Shown here piece after piece: positions 31,233 through 39,935 of a stretch of DNA of 64,000 nt. This DNA comes from Rhodothermales bacterium (GTDB lineage Bacteria > Bacteroidota > Rhodothermia > Rhodothermales > JAHQVL01), in NCBI GenBank assembly GCA_041391505.1, contig JAWKNW010000015.1:1-64000 (forward strand), given 5' to 3'. Position 1 is the first letter of the stretch. Every line of letters begins with the position of its first letter. The translations under genes were made by a program, and so were the position numbers. The notes beneath the pieces were generated by a model. It was given only the letters and a program-made list of their open reading frames with translations. It was not told where the DNA came from and made no database searches.

Positions 31233-32812
31233 TGGATCACAAACACGCGATCGAGCGCATCCTGGCGCTGGAAGATGCCTGCGACGTCACGGCCATTCGC
31301 TACAAGGGCCTGGCGATCTGGCCCTACATCCGCCTGCTCCTGTGGAGCCGGATGCTGAACCCCGGCAAGTTCAAGCCGGCGCCCGAGGTCGGCCTCGCCG
31401 TCTGGTCGCAGATGCATGCGGCTTCGTTCGCGCAGCGCGAGAACTACGCCGCGTTTATGCGCCACTACGAACAGCACCTGCGCAATCTGGTCGCCCTGCG
31501 CGGCCATGACGCGATCGACGCCTTGTTTTTCTCGCGCGTCGAGGACCATGCCGACCGGTTCGGGGGCGCATACTACAACCGGCACCTCGACCCGATGATC
31601 GACCTGGCCCGCGGCCGCTCGTCGTTTCTCAAGCTGGAGCTGACCACCGCCGGCGCCGCGCAGACGGTGCCGCGTTTCGAAGCGACCCAGTTTCTCGATT
31701 CGACGGATTTCGTGCGGTACGAGGCGCGCCGCGGCATGATCCAGGCGTTCGCATCCGGCGAGCCGGTCCCCGGCATCGAAGGCATCGAGGGCTTCTTCGC
31801 CGAGCTGCGCCGGCTCGAACCGGGCTTCCCGCTCACGCGCGAGCAGCTCTACATCGAAGTGGAACAGCTGGTGCAGATGCGCGGCTACTTCCGCACGATG
31901 CTGTCGGCGCTCGGGCCCAAAGCCGTATGGACCGTGTGTTATTATTACGACATCGCGATGGCGCTCATGGCGGCCTGCGCGGATCTGGGCATCGTTTCGG
32001 TCGACGTCCAGCATGGCAAGCAGGGGCGTTTCCACGGGATGTATACCCACTGGCAGCGGATGCCGGCGGAAGGTTATGCCTTGCTGCCCGAGCTGTTCTG
32101 GTGCTGGGGAGACGATTCGAGAGAACACATCGAGCGCTGGCTGCCGGTCGGCAACCATCGGCATGGCGTCGTGGTGGGGGGGAACCGCTGGCTGGCCAAG
32201 TGGGCGAATCACGATACCGACAACCTCGTGCTCGAGGAGGAAGATGAGCGCGCCCTGCGCCGGCTCGACACGTCGCCGAAAGTCGTCCTGGTTTCCCTCC
32301 AGCCGGTGAACCCGATCCTGCCGACCTGGCTGCTCGAAGCGATCGAGCGGTCGCCGGCCTCGTGGTCGTGGATGCTCCGGTTGCATCCCCTGCAGCGCGA
32401 GCAGCTGCCGGCGTGTCAGGAGACGCTGCGGTCGCGCGGGTTGACGCAGGTCGACCTCCAGGATGCAACCCGTCTTCCGTTGTACGCGCTCCTGCAGCGC
32501 GCCCATGCCCACGTCACGCAGTGGTCCTCCGTAGCGTATGAGGCGCTCGCGTTCGGCGTGCCGTCGATCGTGGTCGGCGAAACCGCGGCGACGATGTTTC
32601 AGCCCGATATCCGCTCGCGCCGGCTCCTGCATGCGTCGGATGCGGACGGCGTGCTCGCCCTGTTGCGCGGCGGCGCGGACGGCCCGACGTACCGCGCGCA
32701 GCCGGCGTATATCGAGACCGATAACCGACTGGCCGACGAGGCGTATGGATCGATTATGGAACGGGCTGCTCGCCGGTCGAAGGAACGAATCGCCGGGCAG
32801 GAGATCGCATAA
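31232..32812 (+). CDS. Putative glycosyltransferase ending the nonulosonate operon
   Basis: This 526-residue protein was not matched to a named family. Its second half looks like a GT-B C-terminal domain: VVLVSLQPVNPILPTWLLEA (about residues 352-371), SWMLRLHPLQREQLP, an AHVTQWSSVAYEALAFGVPS loop that often binds the nucleotide, and IVVGETAATMF after it. The first half has VWTVCYYYDIAMALMAACAD and SVDVQHGKQGRFHGMYT, reminiscent of capsule or CDP-glycerol-type transferases. It is coupled to copy 2 of the synthase (TGATG) and is last in the operon, where a transferase that attaches the activated sugar would fit. No membrane segments are seen. Confidence 0.5.
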   Translation: MDHKHAIERILALEDACDVTAIRYKGLAIWPYIRLLLWSRMLNPGKFKPAPEVGLAVWSQMHAASFAQRENYAAFMRHYEQHLRNLVALRGHDAIDALFFSRVEDHADRFGGAYYNRHLDPMIDLARGRSSFLKLELTTAGAAQTVPRFEATQFLDSTDFVRYEARRGMIQAFASGEPVPGIEGIEGFFAELRRLEPGFPLTREQLYIEVEQLVQMRGYFRTMLSALGPKAVWTVCYYYDIAMALMAACADLGIVSVDVQHGKQGRFHGMYTHWQRMPAEGYALLPELFWCWGDDSREHIERWLPVGNHRHGVVVGGNRWLAKWANHDTDNLVLEEEDERALRRLDTSPKVVLVSLQPVNPILPTWLLEAIERSPASWSWMLRLHPLQREQLPACQETLRSRGLTQVDLQDATRLPLYALLQRAHAHVTQWSSVAYEALAFGVPSIVVGETAATMFQPDIRSRRLLHASDADGVLALLRGGADGPTYRAQPAYIETDNRLADEAYGSIMERAARRSKERIAGQEIA

Positions 32813-32877
32813 GGCGCCCGGCACCATGTGGCAGGGTGCGCGTTTCACGTACCGATCCAACTGACTCCCGTCCTCCG

Positions 32878-33615
32878 ATGCGTTTTGCGATGAAGGTATT
32901 GACCCCCGTAGTTCTGGGCCTCGCCCTGGCTGTTTCCGCCTGCGCGCCCACCGAAAACGGCGCTTCCGTGCCTTCGGCGGCGGTGGTGGATTCCACCATG
33001 CTCCGTCCCGATCCCCTGCATCCGGTAGGCGGCGACATGATCACGCCCCCCGGATGGACGGTCCGTCTCGACACCCCCGACCCGGCCGTTGCCATCGGCG
33101 GGGAGGAGGCGGATGACATCTTTTTTGTCTCCATGACGCCGGGGTGGCACATCCGCACCGGGCCGGCCGGCATCTTTTATCATCCCTCCAGTACGGCGTC
33201 CGGCGCCTACACCGCGCGGACGACGATCCACCTGTTCGATCCGGGAGAACGAAACGAGGCGTTCGGGTTATTCTTCGGCGGGAAAAATCTGGCCGGCGAC
33301 AACCAGACGTACGACTATTTCCTGATCCGAAACTCCGGCGAATTCCTCGTCAAGCGGCGCATCGGGGCGGAGACGCAGGTCGTGCTGGACTGGCAGCCGC
33401 AGGCTGCCATAAACCGCTATACGGATCCGGCCGTCTCGTCGGTGTCCAATACCCTCGCGGTGCGGATCCAGGAAGGGCAGGCCGTGTTTCTGATCAACGA
33501 TCAGGAGGTGGCGCGTCTGCCGGCTGCGGACGTGCAGACCGACGGGATCGTCGGTCTCCGGGTCAACCACGCCTTGAATCTCCACATCTCCGACTTCGCC
33601 GTCGTCCCCCGTTGA
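32878..33615 (+). CDS. Lipoprotein with DUF1349/laminin-G-like beta domain
   Basis: This 245-residue protein has a signal peptide with lipobox VSAC (about Cys22 from the ATG at 32878) and a likely all-beta lectin-like domain. WTVRLDTPDPAVAIGGEEAD, GTYTARTTIHLF-like strands (in fact ASGAYTARTTIHLFDPGERN) and FGLFFGGKNLAGDNQTYDYF resemble DUF1349/concanavalin-like carbohydrate-binding proteins. The domain closes with AVFLINDQEVARLPAADVQT and VNHALNLHISDFAV. It may bind glycans at the cell surface, but there is no catalytic clue. It follows the nonulosonate operon by 65 nt and is convergent with a GT2-TPR gene, with 10 nt between them. Confidence 0.7.
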   Translation: MRFAMKVLTPVVLGLALAVSACAPTENGASVPSAAVVDSTMLRPDPLHPVGGDMITPPGWTVRLDTPDPAVAIGGEEADDIFFVSMTPGWHIRTGPAGIFYHPSSTASGAYTARTTIHLFDPGERNEAFGLFFGGKNLAGDNQTYDYFLIRNSGEFLVKRRIGAETQVVLDWQPQAAINRYTDPAVSSVSNTLAVRIQEGQAVFLINDQEVARLPAADVQTDGIVGLRVNHALNLHISDFAVVPR

Positions 33616-33625
33616 CGCGCGGCGT

Positions 33626-34756
33626 TCAGGCCGGCATCAACTCCTCGAGCCGCGTCATCCAGGTGCGGGCGTCGTAATTCGTCGGATTGATCGCCAGGGC
33701 TTCCTGCAGATGCCATTCGGCGGCCTTGTGGTCTCCGGTGAGCATGTAGCCCATCGCCAGGTTAGCCAGGAGCTGATCCATGCTGAGGTAGATGCCTTCC
33801 GTGTCGTCGATGTCGTCCTGGGCATGCTCGATGGCGCGATAGGCCGCGCGGATGCCGGCGGCGTAATGCCCCATCTGGTACAGGATCTGGCTCTGCAGGT
33901 GATGCAGAAACGGCAGCGTCGGCGCCAGATCGAGCGCCTGGCGCGCGAAGGCCTTGGCCTCGTCGAACGCGTCGAAGTAGAGCGATACCTGGGAAGCCTT
34001 GCAGTACGCTTTCATCCGCAGCTCGGGACGGAGCGCGTCGAACGGGATCTGCCCCACGATCGTTCGGGCCTCCTGGTAGCGGCCCATGCCGTGGCAGATG
34101 GACAGCATGTGGAACAGGTAGAACGCGTCGCCGGGATGCGCGTCGACCGCGCGCTTCACCATCCGGTAGATGCGCTCGCGTTTCGCGCACATCGCTTCCG
34201 GCCCGAGCGCGTAGCCATAGTGGTGCACCGTCACGTGCGCCTCCTCCACCCGAAGCCCGGAGGCCGCCGCCGCGCGCTCGATGGCGCCCGCCAGCTGGTT
34301 GTGCACCGCCCCTTCGTATCCAATGCCGTGACCGTTCCGGAAAAGCCGGTACGCGCGCATCACGTCGAACGCGGTCTGGTCGTTGGGCGCGTGGTAATTC
34401 TTCACCTGGAAGGTATAGGCGATCGCGTGGTCGCTATGGATCAGCTCGCGCACCCGCTCCCAGTCGGCGCGGGTTAATCGTTCGTCGGCGTCCAGAATCA
34501 GGATCCAGTCGGCCGTGACATGGGCCAGCCCTTGATTCCTCGACTGGGAAAAATTGTCCTCCCAGGGGTACTCGAAGACCCGGGCGTCGAGGTCGTGCAG
34601 GAAGGCGACGGTGTCGTCCTTGCTGCCGGTGTCTACGACCACCAGCTCGTCGAGGAAAGGACGGGCTTCAGGGAGCCATTGCTCGAGATTATGGGCTTCG
34701 TCGCGCACGATCATGGCGAGCGCCAGGGTCGGCTTTGCGCCGGTCGATGTCGGCAT
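33626..34756 (-). CDS. GT2 glycosyltransferase with C-terminal TPR repeats
   Basis: This 376-residue cytoplasmic enzyme begins with the GT2 start TLALAMIVRDEAHNLEQWLP, then ELVVVDTGSKDDTVAFLHDL. The DXD motif is in ADWILILDADERL (about residues 84-96). The later part is helical and TPR-like (FLHHLQSQILYQMGHYAAGI, ANLAMGYMLTGDHKAAEWHL). GT2-TPR proteins of this type are common in Bacillota and other groups, where the TPR may bind the acceptor. The ATG is preceded by no clear Shine-Dalgarno sequence. It lies 76 nt from the kynureninase-like gene on the same strand. Probably it acts with the other glycosyltransferases of the window. Confidence 0.85.
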   Translation of the reverse strand: MPTSTGAKPTLALAMIVRDEAHNLEQWLPEARPFLDELVVVDTGSKDDTVAFLHDLDARVFEYPWEDNFSQSRNQGLAHVTADWILILDADERLTRADWERVRELIHSDHAIAYTFQVKNYHAPNDQTAFDVMRAYRLFRNGHGIGYEGAVHNQLAGAIERAAAASGLRVEEAHVTVHHYGYALGPEAMCAKRERIYRMVKRAVDAHPGDAFYLFHMLSICHGMGRYQEARTIVGQIPFDALRPELRMKAYCKASQVSLYFDAFDEAKAFARQALDLAPTLPFLHHLQSQILYQMGHYAAGIRAAYRAIEHAQDDIDDTEGIYLSMDQLLANLAMGYMLTGDHKAAEWHLQEALAINPTNYDARTWMTRLEELMPA

Positions 34757-34832
34757 AGCGGGCGTACGGCGGCTGATGAAAAGTCATTCAGATCACCGTG
34801 AGGCAAAGAGCCTGCCATGGGCCGCGGGGCGT

Positions 34833-36092
34833 TCAGGTGACGGGCCCCGGCCGGTCCTCCGCGAGGCCTTCCTTCAGGTAGCGCCGGCCCGCGAGGCCCT
34901 CGGACAACGCCGTAAAACAGCGCGCCACCTCGCCGGCGTCGTTCCAGACGAACGGCGCCATACGCAGGTAACGTCCCTTTCGGCTGTCCACGAGCACGCC
35001 GCGCTGTTTGAGATACATCGCCGCCCGGTCCGCCCCCTGAAGCTCGAAGACGAGCATGGCGCTGCGTCGTTCGTCTTCCCGCGGCGAACGGAGCCGCAGC
35101 CCGAGGTCCTCCGCCCGGGCGATCGCTTCCCGGCCCAGCGCGAGGGTATGGCGCTGGACGGCGTCGAGGCCGGCGTCCAGCAGGATCCGCGCCCCTTCAA
35201 CAGCATGATAGAGCGATGCGATGGCCGTGGTGCCGCCGAGAAAGCGGAGACGGACATCCGGGTTGGGGAGGGGCAGCGGGTTAAACGCGAACGGCTCCGC
35301 ATCCCCGAACCAGCCGGTCACGCGGGGCGTGAGGGCCAGGCCCGGGCGCAGAAAGACGAAGCCGTTGCCCGACGACCCGCTGCCTTCCTTGAGCAGGCCG
35401 CCGATATAGACGTCCACCCCGAGGTCCGCCATCGGCCCGAACGCGGCGCCTATGCTGTGATAGCCATCCACGACGAGCAGCGCGCCGGCCTGGTGCGCCC
35501 GGCTCGCTACGCTCGCCAGGAAGTCGTCGGACAGCTTCTCGCCGCTCAGAAAGCTCACGTGGCTGAGCACCACGAGCTGCGTTCGGGCGTCGATGGCGTC
35601 GAGAACGGCGCGGCGATCGACGAAGCCCGCACGCGACGCCGGGATCTCGACGGGCTCCAGGCCGGTGAGGGACCGCCAGCGCTCCAGGCTGTGCGCGACG
35701 GAGGGAAACGCGCCGGCCGGGTACACCACCTTCCGCCGGCGTCCGAACAGCTCTTCCGAGGAGAGCACGCATTGCATCGTCCAGTGGGCGTTGGGCTGCA
35801 TCACGCACGTGCCGGCGGCGGCGCCGAGCAGGGGGGCGACAAACGCGTCGCCGAGGTAGGTGGGCAGCGTCCACCAGCCGACGCGGTCGCCGCTGGCCGG
35901 CAGCCAGTGGTTGGGCACCTCGTTCCAGGCATCCACCCCGCGCGTCTGCCAGTCCTCCGCGAACCGCTGCAGCATGGCCGGCACGGTACGTGGCATGGGC
36001 CCGTGGGTGAAGGCGCGCAGCTCGACGGCGCCGTCATCGGGCAGCGCATACCGCGCGCGGAGATTCGGAAGGGGCGATGGGGTGGCGGGCAT
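34833..36092 (-). CDS. Kynureninase-like PLP-dependent enzyme (aminotransferase class V fold)
   Basis: This 419-residue protein has a fold type I PLP pattern nearest to kynureninases or class V enzymes. VMQPNAHWTMQCVLSSEELF is the cofactor-side segment, LLVVDGYHSIGAAFGPMADL holds the Asp that contacts PLP, and VYIGGLLKEGSGSSGNGFVF holds the likely Schiff-base Lys. RFLGGTTAIASLYHAVEGAR follows. Kynureninase cleaves kynurenine to anthranilate, but here no tryptophan-pathway gene is close, so another beta-lyase or desulfurase-type reaction is possible. The window shows no reason for its regulation. The terminator at 36114-36146 separates it from the ribosomal protein genes. Confidence 0.65.
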   Translation of the reverse strand: MPATPSPLPNLRARYALPDDGAVELRAFTHGPMPRTVPAMLQRFAEDWQTRGVDAWNEVPNHWLPASGDRVGWWTLPTYLGDAFVAPLLGAAAGTCVMQPNAHWTMQCVLSSEELFGRRRKVVYPAGAFPSVAHSLERWRSLTGLEPVEIPASRAGFVDRRAVLDAIDARTQLVVLSHVSFLSGEKLSDDFLASVASRAHQAGALLVVDGYHSIGAAFGPMADLGVDVYIGGLLKEGSGSSGNGFVFLRPGLALTPRVTGWFGDAEPFAFNPLPLPNPDVRLRFLGGTTAIASLYHAVEGARILLDAGLDAVQRHTLALGREAIARAEDLGLRLRSPREDERRSAMLVFELQGADRAAMYLKQRGVLVDSRKGRYLRMAPFVWNDAGEVARCFTALSEGLAGRRYLKEGLAEDRPGPVT

Positions 36093-36113
36093 AAACGGAG
36101 AGACTATAAACAG

Positions 36114-36146
36114 AAAAAGGCTTCCGATCGCGCGGAAGCCTTTTTA
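36114..36146 (-). terminator. Rho-independent terminator after rpmA
   Basis: A perfect 12-bp hairpin counting the A/T pairs: aaaaaggcttcc, loop gatcgcgc, ggaagccttttt. It lies 20 nt after the rpmA stop on the minus strand, with a run of five T on that strand. The A-run on the other side means it could also work in the opposite direction. It is the clearest terminator in the window. Confidence 0.85.
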
Positions 36147-36165
36147 ATGTCGGTATCGGGCGCGC

Positions 36166-36426
36166 TCAGGAAGCGGCGCTGTCGATATTGACGAACCGGC
36201 GGTCGTTCTTGCCTTTCGAGAAGCGAACCGTGCCGTCGCTGGTGGCGAACAGCGAATCGTCGCCTCCGCGCATGACGTTCGCGCCGGGGTGGAATTTGGT
36301 GCCGCGCTGACGCACGATGATGCTGCCAGACGTCACGAATTCGCCGCCAAAGGCTTTGATGCCAAGCATTTTGGCGTTCGAGTCGCGTCCGTTTTTGGTT
36401 GAGCCTACACCTTTCTTATGAGCCAT
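36166..36426 (-). CDS. rpmA: 50S ribosomal protein L27
   Basis: L27 sits near the peptidyl-transferase centre of the large ribosomal subunit. The 86-residue protein matches the family: [20 protein letters not shown], then [20 protein letters not shown] and [20 protein letters not shown]. The N-terminal tail that reaches toward the tRNAs begins directly at the start without the cleaved extension seen in Bacillota. It follows rplU by 59 nt, the normal rplU-rpmA order, and is closed by a strong terminator. No Shine-Dalgarno sequence precedes the ATG. Confidence 0.97.
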   Translation of the reverse strand: MAHKKGVGSTKNGRDSNAKMLGIKAFGGEFVTSGSIIVRQRGTKFHPGANVMRGGDDSLFATSDGTVRFSKGKNDRRFVNIDSAAS

Positions 36427-36485
36427 GGCTAACTGCTGCGTCTATTGGTCGTTACACTACGTTGGTCGTTCCCCGGAGGGGCGGT

Positions 36486-36860
36486 TCATTCGGCGGCTTC
36501 AGCGGCCGGCGCTTCGTCGGCTTTCTTGCGCGACGTCTTCTTCGCGCCGCCGAGCGTCACATCGCTGATCTGGATCTGCGTGTACTGCTGGCGGTGGCCG
36601 TTCTTTACCTTGAACCGCTTGCGGCGGATTTTTTTGAACACCAGGATCTTGTCGCCCTTGACGTGGCCCAGCACTTTGGCCGTAACCTGGGCGCCATCTA
36701 CAACCGGCGTCCCGACCCGGATGTCGCCCTCCGCGGAGACGAGCAGGACCGAGTCGATGGTGATCGTCGAGTCCACCTGCGCATCCATGCGCGGAACGTA
36801 GAGTCGATCGTTTTTGCTGACTTTGTACTGTTTGTCAGCGACTTCGATAATCGCGTACAT
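36486..36860 (-). CDS. rplU: 50S ribosomal protein L21
   Basis: L21 binds 23S rRNA in the large subunit. The first 100 residues match the family (MYAIIEVADKQYKVSKNDRL, KVLGHVKGDKILVFKKIRRK, GHRQQYTQIQISDV). After these, the product carries an Ala/Glu/Lys tail (about residues 105-124), which lengthens it beyond the usual 103 residues. A GAAGAGG motif stands just upstream of the ATG as a Shine-Dalgarno sequence. A small inverted repeat, aaggct-gccttat-agcctt, at 36928-36946 lies in the leader, about 70 nt upstream, and might be part of autoregulation, but this is only a guess. Confidence 0.97.
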   Translation of the reverse strand: MYAIIEVADKQYKVSKNDRLYVPRMDAQVDSTITIDSVLLVSAEGDIRVGTPVVDGAQVTAKVLGHVKGDKILVFKKIRRKRFKVKNGHRQQYTQIQISDVTLGGAKKTSRKKADEAPAAEAAE

Positions 36861-36927
36861 GGTACCTCTTCTTGCCGGCGCCGGGTTGGTTACCGACGCG
36901 AGAGTTTGTAATATCGACGGGGTATGT

Positions 36928-36946
36928 AAGGCTGCCTTATAGCCTT
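36928..36946 (-). promoter_or_regulatory. Small inverted repeat in rplU leader
   Basis: The 6-bp arms aaggct and agcctt with a 7-nt loop lie in the 117-nt divergent gap between rplU and the FAH-family gene. Ribosomal protein L21 leaders are structured in several phyla, so an autoregulatory role is possible. The stem is short and no T-run follows, so this is weak evidence. Confidence 0.25.
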
Positions 36947-36977
36947 CAATGAGCCGAGTGTTTCCTGCACCGCACCT

Positions 36978-37634
36978 ATGGAAATCATTTTACCGGAAAC
37001 GGGCGAACGCGTCGCGGCGCCCCGGGTTTTTTGCATCGGGCGCAACTACGCCGCGCATGCCAGAGAGATGAAGAGCGACGTGCCCGAGACGCCGATGGTC
37101 TTCCTCAAGCCGTCCACGGCGCTCGTGCCCACCGGAGGCGCCGTCGTGCTGCCGGCGGCGTCGAACGACGTCCACCACGAAGTCGAACTCGTCGTCGTCA
37201 TCGGCCGGCGCGGGAAAAACGTCCCGGTCTCGGAAGCGATGGCGTATGTCGCCGGCTACGCGGCCGGGCTCGACATGACGGCGCGCGACCTCCAGGCCGA
37301 AGCCAAAAAAAAGGGGCAACCGTGGACCGTCGCCAAGGGGTTCGACACCTTCGCCCCGCTCGGACCCATCGCGCGCGCCGAATCCCTGCCGGATCCGCAT
37401 GCCTGCGCCATCCGGCTCACGATCAACGGCGAGGTGCGTCAGGAAGGATCCACGGCGGATATGATCTTCTCGATTCCCCATCTCATCGCCTACTGCTCCA
37501 CTGTGTTTACCCTGCTTCCGGGCGACCTCATCTACACCGGCACCCCCGAAGGGGTCGGCCCCGTCCACGCCGGCGATGTGCTCGAAGCCACGGTTTCGGG
37601 CCTGCCGCCACTCCGCGTGTCGGTGACGCGGTGA
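36978..37634 (+). CDS. Fumarylacetoacetate hydrolase-family protein
   Basis: This 218-residue FAH-family hydrolase or decarboxylase acts on 1,3-diketo acids or oxaloacetate-like compounds in the cytoplasm. The typical start is VFCIGRNYAAHAREMKSDVP, metal ligands are in DVHHEVELVVVIG (Glu pair) and AGYAAGLDMTARDLQAEAKK (Asp). A late LLPGDLIYTGTPEGVGPVHA loop is diagnostic. The length fits the short FAHD1-like subgroup, in which acylpyruvase or oxaloacetate decarboxylase activity has been reported. It is alone on the plus strand and converges on lysA. Confidence 0.88.
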   Translation: MEIILPETGERVAAPRVFCIGRNYAAHAREMKSDVPETPMVFLKPSTALVPTGGAVVLPAASNDVHHEVELVVVIGRRGKNVPVSEAMAYVAGYAAGLDMTARDLQAEAKKKGQPWTVAKGFDTFAPLGPIARAESLPDPHACAIRLTINGEVRQEGSTADMIFSIPHLIAYCSTVFTLLPGDLIYTGTPEGVGPVHAGDVLEATVSGLPPLRVSVTR

Positions 37635-37663
37635 TGGAGCTGCCAAGATGTAGCTACTGAGAT

Positions 37664-38899
37664 TTAACTGCCGAGGTAGCCGCCGTACAGGGTATCGATC
37701 AGCTGGGTCGGCGTCCACCGGGGCTGGATCAGCTCGATGGCGCCGTTCGCCCGGATCATGGCTTCCCCCGGCAGCGGCCTCAGGTTATAGAGCGACGCCA
37801 TCGCCATCCCGTAGGCGCCGGCGTCCATGATCGCCAGCACGTCGCCCGGGCGGATTTCGCGGATCTGCCGGTCCCGCGCGAGCACGTCGCCGGACTCGCA
37901 GATGTTGCCCACGACGGTGTAGGCGTCCAGCGCCCCGTCGGGATGGGAGAGGTTTACGATTTCGTGGTACGCCCCGTACATCGCCGGCCGGATCAGATGC
38001 GCCATGCCGGAGTCCGTCCCGGCGTAGGTGACGCCGTAGGCTTCTTTGATGGTGGTGGCGCTGACGACCAGCGTGCCGGCTTCGGCGGTAAGAAAGCGTC
38101 CGGGCTCGAACCAGCAGGTCAGCCCGTCGGGCAAACGCGCCAGCAGCGGGTCGACGATGCCGGCCTGGAAATTTTCCAGATCCAGGGCCTCGTCTTCGGC
38201 CCGGTAGGGGATGTTGAACCCGCCGCCAAAATTGATGAAGGCGAGATCCGGAAAACGCGGCGCCGCGTCCAGCAGCATCTGCATCGCCTGCCACAGCACG
38301 GCCATCGAGGCGATGCCGCTCCCGATGTGCTGGTGGATGCCGACGATGCGGAGCCGATGCCGGCCCGCAATGGCCAGCAGCTCGTCGATGGCCTCGATCG
38401 GTACGCCGAACTTGGTGTGTTTGCCGGCCGTCACCACATGCTGGTGATGCCCCGAGCCGATCGACGGGTTCATCCGTATGCAGACGCGCGCGCCGGGGAA
38501 CGATTGCCCGAGCGCCTCCAGCCGGCTCAGTTCGCCGATGTTCATCAGGATGCCCTGCTCGGCAATCTCCCGCATCTCCGCGTCGGTGATGTTGTTGGCG
38601 GAATACAGGATGTCGTCCGGCGAGAACCCGACGCGCAGCGCCAGTTCGAGTTCGCCGGGCGAGACGGCGTCGATGCCGAATCCTTCGTCGCGGATCACGC
38701 GCAGCACCGCCGGATGCTCGTTCGCCTTCATGGCGTAGAGCAGCCGCAGCGGCAATCCCGCCAGATGGGTGCGCAGCGCCTGGCACTGCCGGCGGATGAT
38801 GCGCTCGTCGTACACGTACAGCGGCGTGCCGAAACGGGCGGCGGCTTCGAGCAGCCGCGGGGCGTCGGCGGGTTCTTTGATGCGGAAAGGGGTTGACAT
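37664..38899 (-). CDS. lysA: Diaminopimelate decarboxylase
   Basis: LysA converts meso-diaminopimelate to lysine with PLP. The 411-residue sequence has the PLP Lys58 in LLYAMKANEHP, the glycine-rich FINFGGGFNIPY for phosphate binding, GRFLTAEAGTLVVSATTIKE, and the active-site Cys in VVGNICESGDVLARDR. HIGSGIASMAVLWQAMQ matches the HxGS motif. It is the last gene of a greA-ltaE-lysA set with gaps of 3 and 7 nt, which suggests one transcript. Ornithine decarboxylase-type relatives are excluded by the CESGD signature. Confidence 0.93.
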   Translation of the reverse strand: MSTPFRIKEPADAPRLLEAAARFGTPLYVYDERIIRRQCQALRTHLAGLPLRLLYAMKANEHPAVLRVIRDEGFGIDAVSPGELELALRVGFSPDDILYSANNITDAEMREIAEQGILMNIGELSRLEALGQSFPGARVCIRMNPSIGSGHHQHVVTAGKHTKFGVPIEAIDELLAIAGRHRLRIVGIHQHIGSGIASMAVLWQAMQMLLDAAPRFPDLAFINFGGGFNIPYRAEDEALDLENFQAGIVDPLLARLPDGLTCWFEPGRFLTAEAGTLVVSATTIKEAYGVTYAGTDSGMAHLIRPAMYGAYHEIVNLSHPDGALDAYTVVGNICESGDVLARDRQIREIRPGDVLAIMDAGAYGMAMASLYNLRPLPGEAMIRANGAIELIQPRWTPTQLIDTLYGGYLGS

Positions 38900-38906
38900 G
38901 CGTGTA

Positions 38907-39932
38907 TCAGGACCCGAACAGACGGTTCAAGGTCGTCACGGTTTGCTGGATATCGGCTTCGGAAATGTCGAGATGAACGACCGCGCGGATCAGCCCGGGG
39001 CCGAACGGCGACATCCAGATATCGTGCGCGCGCAGGGCGTTCAGTACATCAGCCACGGGCCGCCTGTCGACGCGGAACAGGACGATGTTGGTGTCGACAT
39101 CCGCCGGATCTATCCGGAAATCGGCGCATTGGGACAGCGCTTCGGCCAGGATGCGCGCCCGGCGGTGGTCGTCCGCCAACCGATCGCGGTGGTGCGCCAG
39201 CGCGTAGAGACCGGCGGCAGCGAGGATGCCCGATTGGCGCATGCCGCCGCCGATGCTGTTGCGGAAACGAAGGGCCTTTTTGATCAGATCGGCCGGCCCG
39301 GCCAGGAGCGAACCCACCGGCGCGCCCAGACCCTTGGAGAGACAGACGCTGACGGTGTCGAACGGAGCCGCGAGTGCTGCGATCGGGCGACCCGTAGCCG
39401 CCGCCGCATTCCACAGTCGCGCACCGTCGAGGTGCACGCTCAGCCCGTTCCGCCGCGCCAGATCGGCCGCTGCGGCCACGGATTCCTGGGGCAGGACGCG
39501 TCCGCCGGCGTGGTTATGGGTGTTTTCCAGACAGAGCAGGCGCGACGTCGGCTCGTTGTAGAATCCCTTACGGATCGCCTGCTCGACATGCTCGGGCGTC
39601 AGCAAGCCCCGGTCTCCGTCCATCGGACAGGTCTGCACGCCGTTCAGAAACCCTGGCGCCCCGCCTTCATGGTTGAAGATATGGCACTTTCGTTCGACGA
39701 TGATCTCGTCGCCGGGGCGGGTATGAACCAGCAGAGCCAGCTGGTTGGCCATGATGCCGGAGGGAACGAACAGCGCGTCCTCCTTTCCCAGCAGCGCCGC
39801 CACATCGGCCTGGAGCCGGTTGACCGTCGGATCTTCCCCGTAGATATTGTCCCCGACTTCCGCCTCGTACATCGCACGCCGCATCCCCTCGGTCGGGCGC
39901 GTCACGGTGTCACTTCGCAGGTCGACCGGCAT
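38907..39932 (-). CDS. ltaE: Low-specificity L-threonine aldolase
   Basis: The PLP enzyme cleaves L-threonine or allo-threonine to glycine and acetaldehyde. The 341-residue product shows the usual blocks: [20 protein letters not shown] at the start, [45 protein letters not shown] and [19 protein letters not shown], with the Schiff-base Lys200. [12 protein letters not shown] stretch contains the Asp that binds the pyridine nitrogen. It lies 3 nt after greA and 7 nt before lysA. Low-specificity is chosen because that subgroup is the most common bacterial form. Confidence 0.92.
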   Translation of the reverse strand: MPVDLRSDTVTRPTEGMRRAMYEAEVGDNIYGEDPTVNRLQADVAALLGKEDALFVPSGIMANQLALLVHTRPGDEIIVERKCHIFNHEGGAPGFLNGVQTCPMDGDRGLLTPEHVEQAIRKGFYNEPTSRLLCLENTHNHAGGRVLPQESVAAAADLARRNGLSVHLDGARLWNAAAATGRPIAALAAPFDTVSVCLSKGLGAPVGSLLAGPADLIKKALRFRNSIGGGMRQSGILAAAGLYALAHHRDRLADDHRRARILAEALSQCADFRIDPADVDTNIVLFRVDRRPVADVLNALRAHDIWMSPFGPGLIRAVVHLDISEADIQQTVTTLNRLFGS

Positions 39933-39935
39933 GGG

